In this document: positions 50,089-59,765 of the stretch, piece by piece
Numbering within the stretch: the stretch's first letter is position 1
How the letters are laid out: each line of letters begins with the position of its first letter
Source: UMGS172 sp045587185
Lineage (GTDB): Bacteria > Bacillota > Clostridia > Oscillospirales > Acutalibacteraceae
NCBI GenBank assembly: GCA_045587185.1
Contig: JAZNBS010000032.1
Location: forward strand, 18,056 to 82,055
Direction: 5' to 3'
DNA length: 64,000 nt
Notes under the pieces: generated by a model
What the model was told of the DNA's origin: nothing
Database searches by the model: none
What the model saw: only the letters and a program-made list of their open reading frames with translations
Made by a program: the position numbers and the translations under genes

Positions 50089-50955
50089 TTACTTATTCAT
50101 ATCGGGCTCAAAGTTGTAACCGAAAATAGTGTTGTTGTTTGTGGTAACAGAAAGTTCACCAACATAGAACTCACGCTCATAGAATTTACTTACAAGACTA
50201 TTTATCTCGGCATCGCTGAAGTACTTGCCCATAGCAGATGCCTTAAAGGTTGAAACTGCGGTGGCTTTATCATAATCCTTTTTAGTGGTGTAGTCCCAAC
50301 TGCTGATTATAAGACCAATATACTCACCCTCAGGAACATTCTCAATTTTATAATTGCATGTATCACCGGTTTTGGCAACGTAGTAGCCGTTAACAGCAAC
50401 TGCACAGGAACCGTCACCAGCCTTTTCACTAGTGGTAGTAATATAATCAACCGCCTTACTCATATCGGTACCGTCCTCAAGATTTTTGGGGACAATAATA
50501 ACATATGCGTCAGCGTCGCCTCGTACTTCAGAATATCCCCAGCGCTTATTGGTGATACCACCAACATTGCCATCACTGTCAACAATAGAACCGAAGCCTA
50601 CGACGAGAAGTTTACAGGTAGCGGAAACCTTACCATCCTCAGACTTTGCGGTAACGGTAACTTCACCGGACTTTACACCATAGAACTCACCCTTTACGGA
50701 AGAAAGTTCGGCAATGGTTTCATCAGAACTGGAGTAAACAACCTTTGCGCCTGCAGGCTCAACTGTAACGTGCTCTGAAATCATAAGATAATCTTCAACG
50801 CCAACGGTATAACTTTCGGCATCAAATTTGATAGACGTTGCAACGGTAGCGGCGTTACCGTCCGGCTTACTTGCATCGTCCTTATCACTGTTACCGCACG
50901 CTGCAAAAGCAAAAACAAGAACGACTGCCATAAGTAAACAAAGTAACTTTTTCAT
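50089..50955 (-). CDS. Lipoprotein with a bacterial Ig-like (BIG2) domain, unknown function
   Basis: A 288-residue protein. The signal peptide KKLLCLLMAVVLVFAFAAC ends in a lipobox with the lipidated Cys at residue 20. An Asp/Ser-rich linker follows. Residues about 40-118 look like a BIG2 domain (VTVEPAGAKVVYSSSDETIA, GVKSGEVTVTAKSEDGK). The remaining 165 residues, with DADAYVIIVPKNLEDG and SSWDYTTKK, match no family I recognise. It should sit on the outer face of the membrane. It is monocistronic with a consensus promoter and its own terminator. Confidence 0.85.
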   Translation of the reverse strand: MKKLLCLLMAVVLVFAFAACGNSDKDDASKPDGNAATVATSIKFDAESYTVGVEDYLMISEHVTVEPAGAKVVYSSSDETIAELSSVKGEFYGVKSGEVTVTAKSEDGKVSATCKLLVVGFGSIVDSDGNVGGITNKRWGYSEVRGDADAYVIIVPKNLEDGTDMSKAVDYITTTSEKAGDGSCAVAVNGYYVAKTGDTCNYKIENVPEGEYIGLIISSWDYTTKKDYDKATAVSTFKASAMGKYFSDAEINSLVSKFYEREFYVGELSVTTNNNTIFGYNFEPDMNK

Positions 50956-50988
50956 TTTTCTAACTCCTTCATTTAAAGAATTTACATA

Positions 50989-51017
50989 ATTCTAGCATAA
51001 TATTTAACTACTGTCAA
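50989..51017 (-). promoter_or_regulatory. Promoter of the lipoprotein gene
   Basis: Minus-strand TTGACA (51012-51017) and TAGAAT (50989-50994) have a 17-base spacer; the leader is about 27 bases. Confidence 0.88.
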
Positions 51018-51084
51018 CCGAAATCACCCAATTTTAACAATTCGGATTTATTTTCGACAGTTTTGAATGAGTGTAATTTGAACT

Positions 51085-51117
51085 AAAAGCACTGCCCCAA
51101 AAAGAGACAGTGCTTTT
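51085..51117 (-). terminator. Terminator at the end of the purine operon
   Basis: Minus-strand AAAAGCACTG pairs with CAGTGCTTTT around a 13-base loop and lies 5 bases past the fhs stop. Confidence 0.85.
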
Positions 51118-51121
51118 GAAT

Positions 51122-52792
51122 TTAGAACAATCCGGTAATCTTTCCGTTATCGTCAACGTCAATATTAACTGCGGCAGGAACTTTGGGTAGACCGGGCATT
51201 GTCATAATATCGCCTGTGAGGACAACAACAAAACCTGCACCAGCAGAAACCTTGACATTTTTAATAGTAACCTCAAATCCATCGGGTGCGCCGAGTTTTG
51301 TGGGGTCATCCGAGAAACTGTACTGTGTCTTTGCAACACAGACAGGGCACTTGTCAAAGCCCAAGGCGGTCAACTGTGCAATCTGCTTTTTAGCCGAGGG
51401 CAGAACATTGATGCCCACACCGCCGTAAATTTTCTGCACGATTGCCGTGATTTTATCCTCAATAGTGCCATCAAGTTCATAAGAGAAAGTGAAATCACCC
51501 TTCTCCTCCTCGCACAGGCGGACAACTTCGCGTGCCAGTTCTTCACCGCCCTTACCTCCTTCTGCCCAAACGTTGGACAGAACAACGTTAACACCAAGTT
51601 CCTTACACTTACTTATAATAAGCTCAACCTCGGCATCGGTATCGGTCGGGAAACGGTTAACTGCAACAACAGAAGGCAGTTTGTAAACATTTTTGATATT
51701 GGAAACATGTTTTAAAAGGTTGGGTATACCCTTTTCCAAAGCCTCAAGGTTCTCACTTCCAAGTTCGGTCTTTGCCAATCCGCCATGCATCTTAAGAGCA
51801 CGGATGGTTGCAACAACGACAACAGCCGAAGGAGTAAGACCCGCCATACGGCACTTAATGTCGAGGAACTTTTCTGCACCGAGGTCGGCACCGAAGCCAG
51901 CCTCTGTAATAGCGTAGTCACCCAGCTTCATAGCCAAACGGGTTGCCATAACCGAGTTACAGCCATGTGCTATGTTGGCAAAAGGACCGCCGTGGACAAA
52001 TGCAGGTGTACCCTCCAAAGTCTGAACAAGGTTGGGCTTGATAGCATCCTTCAACAGGGCTGCCATAGCACCAACTGCACCGATATCACCTGCAGTCACA
52101 GGCTTTTCGTCATAAGTATAACCAACAATTATTTTAGAAAGTCTTTCTTTAAGGTCGGCAATAGACGAAGAAAGGCAGAAAACCGCCATAATTTCGGATG
52201 CAACGGTAATATCATAGCCATCCTCTCTGGGAACACCGTTTACGCGGCCGCCCAAACCGTCGGTAACAAAACGCAACTGACGGTCGTTCATATCAACACA
52301 ACGTTTCCATGTTATGCGTCTGGGGTCAATATTAAGCGCATTACCTTGATAAATATGATTGTCAAGCATTGCGGCAAGCAGATTGTTGGCCGCACCGATT
52401 GCGTGAAAGTCACCTGTAAAATGGAGGTTGATATCCTCCATGGGAACGACCTGAGCATATCCGCCGCCTGCGGCACCGCCCTTGATACCGAAAACGGGAC
52501 CAAGAGAGGGCTCACGCAAAGCCACCATTACATTCTTACCAATACGGCGCATACCGTCTGCAAGACCTATGGTAGTAGTGGTTTTACCCTCACCCGCAGG
52601 TGTAGGAGTGATAGCGGTAACAAGAATAAGTTTACCGTCCTTTTTATCTCCTTCATCAAGCAAAGAGAGATCAACCTTTGCTTTATATTTGCCGTACTGC
52701 TCAAGGTATTTATCATCAATACATGCAGTTTTTGCAATTTCTGTTATAGGTTTCATTTCGACCGACTGAGCAATTTCGATATCAGTTTTCAT
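51122..52792 (-). CDS. fhs: Formate-tetrahydrofolate ligase
   Basis: Makes 10-formyl-THF from formate, THF and ATP. It has 556 residues with the P-loop TPTPAGEGKTTTTIGLADG, REPSLGPVFGIKGGAAGGGYAQV and the C-terminal GAGFVVVLTGDIMTMPGLP. It is the last gene of the purine operon, 14 bases after purL. Its product is the cofactor for PurN and the AICAR formyltransferase upstream, which fits control by a ZTP riboswitch. Confidence 0.98.
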   Translation of the reverse strand: MKTDIEIAQSVEMKPITEIAKTACIDDKYLEQYGKYKAKVDLSLLDEGDKKDGKLILVTAITPTPAGEGKTTTTIGLADGMRRIGKNVMVALREPSLGPVFGIKGGAAGGGYAQVVPMEDINLHFTGDFHAIGAANNLLAAMLDNHIYQGNALNIDPRRITWKRCVDMNDRQLRFVTDGLGGRVNGVPREDGYDITVASEIMAVFCLSSSIADLKERLSKIIVGYTYDEKPVTAGDIGAVGAMAALLKDAIKPNLVQTLEGTPAFVHGGPFANIAHGCNSVMATRLAMKLGDYAITEAGFGADLGAEKFLDIKCRMAGLTPSAVVVVATIRALKMHGGLAKTELGSENLEALEKGIPNLLKHVSNIKNVYKLPSVVAVNRFPTDTDAEVELIISKCKELGVNVVLSNVWAEGGKGGEELAREVVRLCEEEKGDFTFSYELDGTIEDKITAIVQKIYGGVGINVLPSAKKQIAQLTALGFDKCPVCVAKTQYSFSDDPTKLGAPDGFEVTIKNVKVSAGAGFVVVLTGDIMTMPGLPKVPAAVNIDVDDNGKITGLF

Positions 52793-52806
52793 ATTTTTGC
52801 CCTCCG

Positions 52807-55800
52807 TTATTTGAAGTATTTTACTGCGGAACGGAACATTCCAATCTCATAATTGCCCAAAACGTTATTGTAAAGTCCGTTACCGATACGCTCACTGTGG
52901 CCCATCTTACCAAATACACGGCCATCAGGCGAAGTGATACCCTCAATAGCAAATGCCGAGTTATTGGGATTGAATCGAATATCGGCGGTTACATTTCCGT
53001 CAAGGTCAACATACTGGGTTGCAATCTGTCCGTTTTTAGCGAGTTCACGGATAAGTTCCTCACTTCCTAAGAAACGACCCTCACCATGAGAAATAGGCAC
53101 ATTATAAATATCACCCACTTTAGTTTCCGCAAGCCAAGGAGACTTATTGGAAGCAATACGGGTACGGACGATTCTTGACTGGTGACGACCAATGGTGTTG
53201 AAGGTCAAGGTTGGGCAGTTTTCATCGGTATCAATAATTCTACCGTAAGGCACCAAACCTAATTTAATAAGTGCTTGGAATCCGTTACAGATACCTGCCA
53301 TAAGACCGTCTCGGTTTTCCAAAAGGTCGGCAACCTCGGCCTTGATAGCGGCGTTACGGAAGAAAGCGGTAATAAATTTACCCGAACCGTCAGGCTCATC
53401 GCCGCCCGAGAATCCACCGGGGACAAATACTATCTGTGAACGCTTGATAGCATCAGCCACTCTTTCAACCGAGCGTGCAATTCCATCGGAAGAAAGGTTG
53501 TTGATAACAATAATCTCAGCCTCTGCGCCCGCATCGTTGAATACCTTTGCACTGTCAAACTCACAGTTGGTGCCCGGGAAAACAGGAATGACAACGTGAG
53601 GCTTTGCACACTTTATAGCAGGCGCTTTGCGTTGGGTAGCCTCAAACGAGAAGGCTTCGAGTTTGTCCTGTTTCTGTTCAATATTGCAAGAGTAAACAGG
53701 CTCTAATTTTCCTTCATAGAGTTTGCAAAGTGCATCCAACTCAACTGCAGAATCACCCATGGTGAGTTTACCGTCATCGGTTGTGTAACCGAGCAAGGTT
53801 CCGCAAGCGGTATCATCTGCCAATTCAATAATAAATGCACCGTAATTGTAACCGAAGATATCGGACATCTCTACACCGTCAGCATATTTAAAACCAATCA
53901 TATTACCGAAGGCCATCTTCATAACGCCTTCTGCAATACCGCCGCCAATGGGTGTCCATACAGCGACTGCCTTTTTAGAGGTGACAAGTTCATATACCTT
54001 GTTAAAGTTCGTAATAAGCGATTCGGTGACGGGCAGTCCGTTATTGTCATACTCAGGTTTAATGACAACAACCTTGTGACCTGCCGACTTAAATTCACCT
54101 GAAACAACATCCTTAACGTCACCGACAGTAACTGCAAAGGAAACAAGTGTCGGAGGAACGTCAAGATCCTCAAAACTACCGCTCATAGAGTCCTTGCCAC
54201 CGATTGATGCAATACCCAACTCTTTCTGCGCCTTAAATGCGCCGAGTAATGCCGACAAAGGTTTGCCCCAACGCTTTCCATCGGTATTAGGTCTCTCAAA
54301 ATACTCCTGGAAAGTAAGGTAAACTTCTTCAAAGGAAGCGCCTGCGGCAATCAACTTTGAAACCGACTCAACAACTGCTAAATAAGCACCGTGATAGGGA
54401 CTCTTTTCCATTATAAAAGGATTGTAACCCCAAGCCATAAATGAACAGGTGTCGGTATGTTTCTTTTCAACCGATACCTTATTGACCATTGCCTGCGACG
54501 GGGTAAGTTGATGTTTGCCACCGAAAGGCATCATAACAGTGCCGGCACCGATAGTCGAGTCAAAACGTTCAGAAAGTCCACGTTTAGAGCAGATATTAAG
54601 GTCAAAGGCCATGTCCTCCATACCCTTTTTAAAGCAACAGGGTGTTACCTTGGTATAATCTTCGGGTGCACAAGGGGTAATATCAATATGCTTTTCAGCA
54701 CCGTTAGAATTCAAAAACTCACGGGAAAGGTCAACAATGGTTTTGCCGTTCCAATGCATCTTAAGTCTCGGTTCGGCAGTAACCTTTGCAACAACAGTTG
54801 CCTCAAGGTTTTCGGAAGCGGCAAGTTCGCAAAATCTTGCTACATCCTTTGGCTCAACAACAACTGCCATTCTCTCCTGCGATTCTGAAATTGCAATTTC
54901 AGTACCGTCAAGTCCGTCATACTTTTTGGGAACTGCATTAAGGTCAATAGTAAGACCGTCAGCCAATTCACCGATAGCAACCGAAACACCGCCTGCGCCA
55001 AAGTCATTACACCTCTTGATAAGGCGAGAGGCCTCAGCATTACGGAACAGTCTCTGCAGTTTTCTTTCCTCAGGAGCGTTACCCTTCTGAACCTCTGAAC
55101 CGCAGGTTTCAATCGAACTCAATGTGTGTGATTTGGAAGAACCGGTAGCACCGCCGCAACCGTCGCGACCTGTTCTACCGCCCAAAAGGATAACAACGTC
55201 ATCGGGATCAGGAACTTCACGGCGTACGTTTTCTGCGGGTGCCGCCGCAATAACAGCACCTATTTCAAGACGCTTTGCGGCATAACCGGGATGATAAATC
55301 TCGTCAACCTGACCGGTTGCAAGTCCAATCTGGTTACCGTATGAAGAATAACCGGCGGCAGCGGTCGTAACAATCTTTTTCTGGGGAAGTTTGCCTTTCA
55401 TAGTCTCATTTATGGGCTTCAAGGGGTCGGCTGCACCGGTAACACGCATTGCGGCATAAACATAAGAACGTCCCGACAGAGGGTCTCTAATAGCGCCGCC
55501 GATACAGGTTGCAGCACCGCCAAAAGGCTCAATCTCGGTGGGATGGTTGTGGGTCTCGTTCTTAAAGAGCAACAACCATTTCTCGGTTCCCTCTTCGGTC
55601 TTGACATCAATCTTTACCGTGCAGGCATTGATTTCCTCAGATTCGTCGAGTTTGGGCAACAAACCGCGTTTTTTGAGTAATCGGGTACCGATACAAGCAA
55701 TATCCATAAGGTTGATAGGCTTGGTTCTCTCAATTTCGGCACGAGCATTAATGTATTCCTCAAAGGCAGACTGCAACAACTCATCCTCAAACTTAACACT

Positions 55801-56496
55801 GTCAATAGTGGTGAGGAAAGTGGTGTGACGGCAGTGGTCAGACCAATAGGTATCAATCATACGAATCTCGGTAATGGTGGGGTTGCGATTTTCTGTGCGG
55901 AAATAGTCACGGCAGAAACGCAGGTCATCATTATCCATCGCAAGACCCAATTTTTTGACCATATCCGAAAGGCCCGCATCATCAAGGTCGATAAAACCAT
56001 CAACAGTTTCAACCGTTTCAGGAATGTTATACTTAATTTTTAGTGTTTCGGGTTTTTCCATTGAAGCCTCGCGGGATTCAACGGGATTGATAACATACTT
56101 CTTAATCTTTTCTATGTCTTCCTCGGTCAATGCGCCCTTCATCATATATACCTTGGCGGTCTTAACATCGGGTCGGTCGCCTGCATTGATAAGTTGGATG
56201 CATTGCGAAGCAGAGTCGGCACGTTGGTCAAACTGACCGGGCAATGCCTCAACTGCAAAAACAATATATCCATCTGTATCAATGGCATCAGAGGTGATAT
56301 CCAACTGAGGCTCAGAGAAGACAGTGCCAACTGCATAACTGAACAGTTCCTCAGTGATATTTTCAACATCGTAACGGTTAATAACACGGAGTTCTTCCAG
56401 AGCCTTAACACCCAAGAATGCTCGAATGTCCTGCTTCAAAGAGGATGCTTCGTGTTGCAAACCCTCTCTTTTTTCAACAAATACTCTATATACCAT
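52807..56496 (-). CDS. purL: Phosphoribosylformylglycinamidine synthase (long single-chain form)
   Basis: Fourth step of purine synthesis, from FGAR to FGAM. It has 1229 residues, fusing an N-terminal PurS-like region, two AIR-synthase-like halves (NETHNHPTEIEPFGGAATCIGG is a landmark) and a C-terminal class I glutaminase (PGTNCEFDSAKVF; nucleophile Cys in MAGICNGFQALIKLG). The length and layout match the clostridial long form. AAAGGAA lies about 10 bases before the ATG. Confidence 0.96.
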   Translation of the reverse strand: MVYRVFVEKREGLQHEASSLKQDIRAFLGVKALEELRVINRYDVENITEELFSYAVGTVFSEPQLDITSDAIDTDGYIVFAVEALPGQFDQRADSASQCIQLINAGDRPDVKTAKVYMMKGALTEEDIEKIKKYVINPVESREASMEKPETLKIKYNIPETVETVDGFIDLDDAGLSDMVKKLGLAMDNDDLRFCRDYFRTENRNPTITEIRMIDTYWSDHCRHTTFLTTIDSVKFEDELLQSAFEEYINARAEIERTKPINLMDIACIGTRLLKKRGLLPKLDESEEINACTVKIDVKTEEGTEKWLLLFKNETHNHPTEIEPFGGAATCIGGAIRDPLSGRSYVYAAMRVTGAADPLKPINETMKGKLPQKKIVTTAAAGYSSYGNQIGLATGQVDEIYHPGYAAKRLEIGAVIAAAPAENVRREVPDPDDVVILLGGRTGRDGCGGATGSSKSHTLSSIETCGSEVQKGNAPEERKLQRLFRNAEASRLIKRCNDFGAGGVSVAIGELADGLTIDLNAVPKKYDGLDGTEIAISESQERMAVVVEPKDVARFCELAASENLEATVVAKVTAEPRLKMHWNGKTIVDLSREFLNSNGAEKHIDITPCAPEDYTKVTPCCFKKGMEDMAFDLNICSKRGLSERFDSTIGAGTVMMPFGGKHQLTPSQAMVNKVSVEKKHTDTCSFMAWGYNPFIMEKSPYHGAYLAVVESVSKLIAAGASFEEVYLTFQEYFERPNTDGKRWGKPLSALLGAFKAQKELGIASIGGKDSMSGSFEDLDVPPTLVSFAVTVGDVKDVVSGEFKSAGHKVVVIKPEYDNNGLPVTESLITNFNKVYELVTSKKAVAVWTPIGGGIAEGVMKMAFGNMIGFKYADGVEMSDIFGYNYGAFIIELADDTACGTLLGYTTDDGKLTMGDSAVELDALCKLYEGKLEPVYSCNIEQKQDKLEAFSFEATQRKAPAIKCAKPHVVIPVFPGTNCEFDSAKVFNDAGAEAEIIVINNLSSDGIARSVERVADAIKRSQIVFVPGGFSGGDEPDGSGKFITAFFRNAAIKAEVADLLENRDGLMAGICNGFQALIKLGLVPYGRIIDTDENCPTLTFNTIGRHQSRIVRTRIASNKSPWLAETKVGDIYNVPISHGEGRFLGSEELIRELAKNGQIATQYVDLDGNVTADIRFNPNNSAFAIEGITSPDGRVFGKMGHSERIGNGLYNNVLGNYEIGMFRSAVKYFK

Positions 56497-56531
56497 ACGG
56501 CAAAATTCCTTTCGGTATTAATTAACACAAA

Positions 56532-57803
56532 TTATTTGAGAGCCTTCAAAGCACGCTGTCCGATATCGCTTCTGCAACGTGCATTCTCGAACTTAACCTC
56601 TTTAACGGCATCGTAAGCAAACGAAATGGCGGTTTCAAGGTTATCGGCTACTGCGGTTACACCCAAAACACGTCCGCCTGCGGTAAGCAACTTACCGTCA
56701 CAAATTTTCGCACCTGCAACATACACTTCTGCATTGTGGGGCAAGGTTTCGGGAATAGTCATCTCGAACCCCGTCTCATATTTCTGAGGATAGCCTTGGG
56801 AAGCCATAACAACACAGCAAGCCGACTTATCACTGAATTTAACCTCGGTTTCTGCCAAAGTACCGTCAGCGGTTGCTTGCATAACGGTCAGCAGGTCGCT
56901 TTCGAGCAGTGGCAGAACAACCTGAGTCTCAGGGTCACCAAAACGGCAGTTGTATTCGATAACCTTGGGGCCTTCAGGTGTCAGCATAAGTCCGAAATAC
57001 AAACAACCTTTAAAGGTTTTTCCCTCAGAATTCATTGCATTCATAGTAGGCAGGAAAATGGTTTCCATACACTCTTTCGCGATGTCCTCGGTGTAGTAAG
57101 GGTTGGGTGCAATGGTGCCCATACCGCCTGTGTTAAGACCTTTATCGTTATCAAGCGCACGCTTGTGGTCCATTGAGGAAACCATAGGCTTTACGACCTT
57201 ACCGTCGGTAAATGCAAGCACAGAAACTTCAGGACCTGTCAAAAACTCTTCAATAACAAGGCTGTTACCGCTGTCACCGAAAATTTTATCCTCCATCATA
57301 GAACGGATGGCGGTTTTAGCGTCCTCAACGCTTTCAGCAATAACAACACCCTTTCCCAATGCAAGACCGTCAGCCTTAATGACAACAGGGATTTTTGATG
57401 CTTCAACGTAACGGAGAGCCTCTTCCATATCGGTAAAGGTTTCGTACTGTGCGGTGGGAATGTTGTATTTCTTCATAAGGTTTTTGGAGAAAACCTTACT
57501 TCCCTCAATAATTGCCGCTGATTTTGTGGGGCCGAAGCATTTGATACCAACCTTGTTCAAAGCGTCAACGCAACCAAGCACCAACGGGTCATCGGGCGCT
57601 ACAACAGCAAAGTCAATACCCATCTTTACGGCAAAATCAACTATAGCGTCAATATCCTTTGCACCGATATTGACCAAGGTGGCATCTTTATGCATACCGC
57701 CGTTGCCGGGAACAGCAAAGATTTCGGTTATCGTATTATTTTCTTTCAATTTGCGGATGATGGTGTGTTCGCGACCGCCTCCGCCTACAACCATAACTTT
57801 CAT
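56532..57803 (-). CDS. purD: Phosphoribosylamine-glycine ligase
   Basis: Second step of purine synthesis. It has 423 residues of ATP-grasp fold, starting KVMVVGGGGREHTI, with VIKADGLALGKGV, LNTGGMGTIAPNPYY and VIEYNCRFGDPETQ. It lies 32 bases after the AICAR formyltransferase gene and 35 bases before purL. Confidence 0.97.
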   Translation of the reverse strand: MKVMVVGGGGREHTIIRKLKENNTITEIFAVPGNGGMHKDATLVNIGAKDIDAIVDFAVKMGIDFAVVAPDDPLVLGCVDALNKVGIKCFGPTKSAAIIEGSKVFSKNLMKKYNIPTAQYETFTDMEEALRYVEASKIPVVIKADGLALGKGVVIAESVEDAKTAIRSMMEDKIFGDSGNSLVIEEFLTGPEVSVLAFTDGKVVKPMVSSMDHKRALDNDKGLNTGGMGTIAPNPYYTEDIAKECMETIFLPTMNAMNSEGKTFKGCLYFGLMLTPEGPKVIEYNCRFGDPETQVVLPLLESDLLTVMQATADGTLAETEVKFSDKSACCVVMASQGYPQKYETGFEMTIPETLPHNAEVYVAGAKICDGKLLTAGGRVLGVTAVADNLETAISFAYDAVKEVKFENARCRSDIGQRALKALK

Positions 57804-57835
57804 TTAGTTCTCCTTTATATACGTTTAACCCTATA

Positions 57836-59020
57836 TTAGTGGTGGAACAAACGCATTCCGGTGAACGCCATTGCCATATTGTACTTGTTACAGCAAGCAA
57901 TAACAACATCGTCACGAATGGATCCGCCGGGCTCTGCAATGTAGGAAACACCGCTCTTTTTGGCACGCTCAATATTATCGTCAAACGGGAAGAATGCGTC
58001 CGAGCCCAATGCTACACCGGTAATGGTATCGAGATATGCTCTTTGCTCCTCACGGGTGAAAACAGAAGGCTGCTCGGTGAAATATTTCTGCCAGTTACCG
58101 TCGGCACAAACGTCTTCCTCATTCTGGTTGATATAACCGTCAATGACATTATCGCGGTCTGGACGGCCGAGAGTATCCTTAAAAGGCAGGTTTAACACCT
58201 TATCGTGCTGTCTTAAGAACCAAGTATCGGCCTTACCGCCCGCAAGACGGGTGCAGTGCACACGCGACTGCTGACCCGCACCAACACCGATTGCCTGACC
58301 GTCAACAGCAAAACAAACCGAGTTGGACTGGGTGTATTTCAACGTAATAAGCGAAATAATAAGGTCGCGGATTGCACTTTCAGGCATATCTTTACGGTCA
58401 GTAACAATGTTGGAAAGAAGTTCTTTGTTAATCTTGAAGTTGTTTCTTCCTTGCTCGAATGTGATGCCGTATACCTGTTTGTGCTCTGCTTCTGCAGGAA
58501 CATAATCGGGGTCAATTTTAACAATGTTGTACGAACCTTTTCTCTTGGATTTGAGAATTTCTAGTGCCTCAGGCTCATATCCCGGTGCAATAACACCGTC
58601 AGAAACCTCACGCTTAATCATCAAAGCGGTGGTAACGTCACAAACATCGGATAGTGCTACCCAGTCACCGAAACTACACATACGGTCGGTACCGCGAGCC
58701 CTTGCATAAGCGCAAGCCAAAGGAGATTTATCAAGACCCTCAATATCATCAACAAAGCAGGCTTTTTTAAGTTTGTCACTCAAAGGAAGACCGATTGCAG
58801 CCGATGTTGGGCTAACGTGCTTAAATGAGGTGACTGCAGGCATTCCCAGAGCCTCTTTAAGTTCTTTTACCAACTGCCATGAGTTGAATGCATCAAGAAA
58901 ATTGATATAACCCGGACGTCCGTTAAGTATCTCAATAGGGAGTTCGCTTCCGTCATGCATATAGATTTTTGAGGGCTTTTGGTTGGGGTTACAACCGTAT
59001 TTCAGTTCAAACTCTTTCAT
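57836..59020 (-). CDS. Stand-alone AICAR formyltransferase
   Basis: Transfers a formyl group from 10-formyl-THF to AICAR, the ninth step of purine synthesis. At 394 residues it corresponds only to the transformylase half of bifunctional PurH. It has ELKYGCNPNQKPSKIY, the catalytic Lys-His in SFKHVSPTSAA, and the conserved SDAFFPFDDNIERA and PGGSIRDDVVIA. The IMP cyclohydrolase half of PurH is missing; a separate, unrelated IMP cyclohydrolase is encoded 14 bases upstream. Confidence 0.95.
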   Translation of the reverse strand: MKEFELKYGCNPNQKPSKIYMHDGSELPIEILNGRPGYINFLDAFNSWQLVKELKEALGMPAVTSFKHVSPTSAAIGLPLSDKLKKACFVDDIEGLDKSPLACAYARARGTDRMCSFGDWVALSDVCDVTTALMIKREVSDGVIAPGYEPEALEILKSKRKGSYNIVKIDPDYVPAEAEHKQVYGITFEQGRNNFKINKELLSNIVTDRKDMPESAIRDLIISLITLKYTQSNSVCFAVDGQAIGVGAGQQSRVHCTRLAGGKADTWFLRQHDKVLNLPFKDTLGRPDRDNVIDGYINQNEEDVCADGNWQKYFTEQPSVFTREEQRAYLDTITGVALGSDAFFPFDDNIERAKKSGVSYIAEPGGSIRDDVVIACCNKYNMAMAFTGMRLFHH

Positions 59021-59034
59021 TTTTGTCTCCTCCG

Positions 59035-59751
59035 TTACTTGTTCTTATTAACTATTCTGGACTCGTATTCACCAGACTCAATATCAATATATCTTACAAA
59101 CAAGGAAACCTTGTTGTCTTCGTTAAGATTCTGCCAGATAAGGTCGGTCAAAGAGTCAATATCCATATCGGGCAATTCCAAAGTTTTCGGCTCACCCTCA
59201 AAAGAAGGCAGAGGGTTGCTGTCACACTTATAAGTGTGGATAAACTTAGCCTTACCACACACAGGATTGGAATAAGCGTATGTATATCTCTGACAGGAGG
59301 AACCGTCACCGTCGGCAGACTTCAAAATCGAAAAAGCGTAGTTCATACCGTCCTTCTCAAGACGAATAATACCCGAAATACGGGGGGTAAAGTTCGGGCA
59401 ATCGTCCTCAAATTCACGTGTACGGAGTGCCTGTTCAAAGGTCATCTGCTTGTCCATCAGTTCATAGATAGTATCGGTCTGGTCGCCGTTAGTGACTATG
59501 GTTTTGTTTCCCAGCACTCTTACAGGTGCATAGATAATGAGGTGGGGATCAACCATTTTAGACTCATCAAAGGCTTGGGTGCGGATGCCTTCGCCGTCCT
59601 CAACAAAGATACGGTTACGGCTGTTCTCACTTCTACCCATAATAAAATAGGCAGTGACAGCCTTTTTACCGTCGCCACTTTTACCAATTATTATTCCTCT
59701 TCCGTGGTATGCAAGAGAATTTAATTCTTGGGCAATAGTCTTGATTTCCAT
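59035..59751 (-). CDS. IMP cyclohydrolase (PurO-like family)
   Basis: Closes FAICAR to IMP, the last step of purine synthesis. It has 238 residues with AYHGRGIIIGKS near the N-terminus and the segments YFIMGRSENSRNRIF and QRYTYAYSNPVCG, features of the IMP_cyclohyd (archaeal PurO-like) family. Its position next to a transformylase that lacks this activity supports the function. Assignment is by family recall and context. Confidence 0.85.
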   Translation of the reverse strand: MEIKTIAQELNSLAYHGRGIIIGKSGDGKKAVTAYFIMGRSENSRNRIFVEDGEGIRTQAFDESKMVDPHLIIYAPVRVLGNKTIVTNGDQTDTIYELMDKQMTFEQALRTREFEDDCPNFTPRISGIIRLEKDGMNYAFSILKSADGDGSSCQRYTYAYSNPVCGKAKFIHTYKCDSNPLPSFEGEPKTLELPDMDIDSLTDLIWQNLNEDNKVSLFVRYIDIESGEYESRIVNKNK

Positions 59752-59765
59752 TTTTTATCTTCCTT

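Noticed and set aside
51785..52852. A 355-codon open frame on the plus strand opposite fhs
   Set aside because: It is the complement of a strongly conserved fhs gene, has Cys/Thr/Asn-rich low-quality composition, no ribosome-binding site and no family resemblance.
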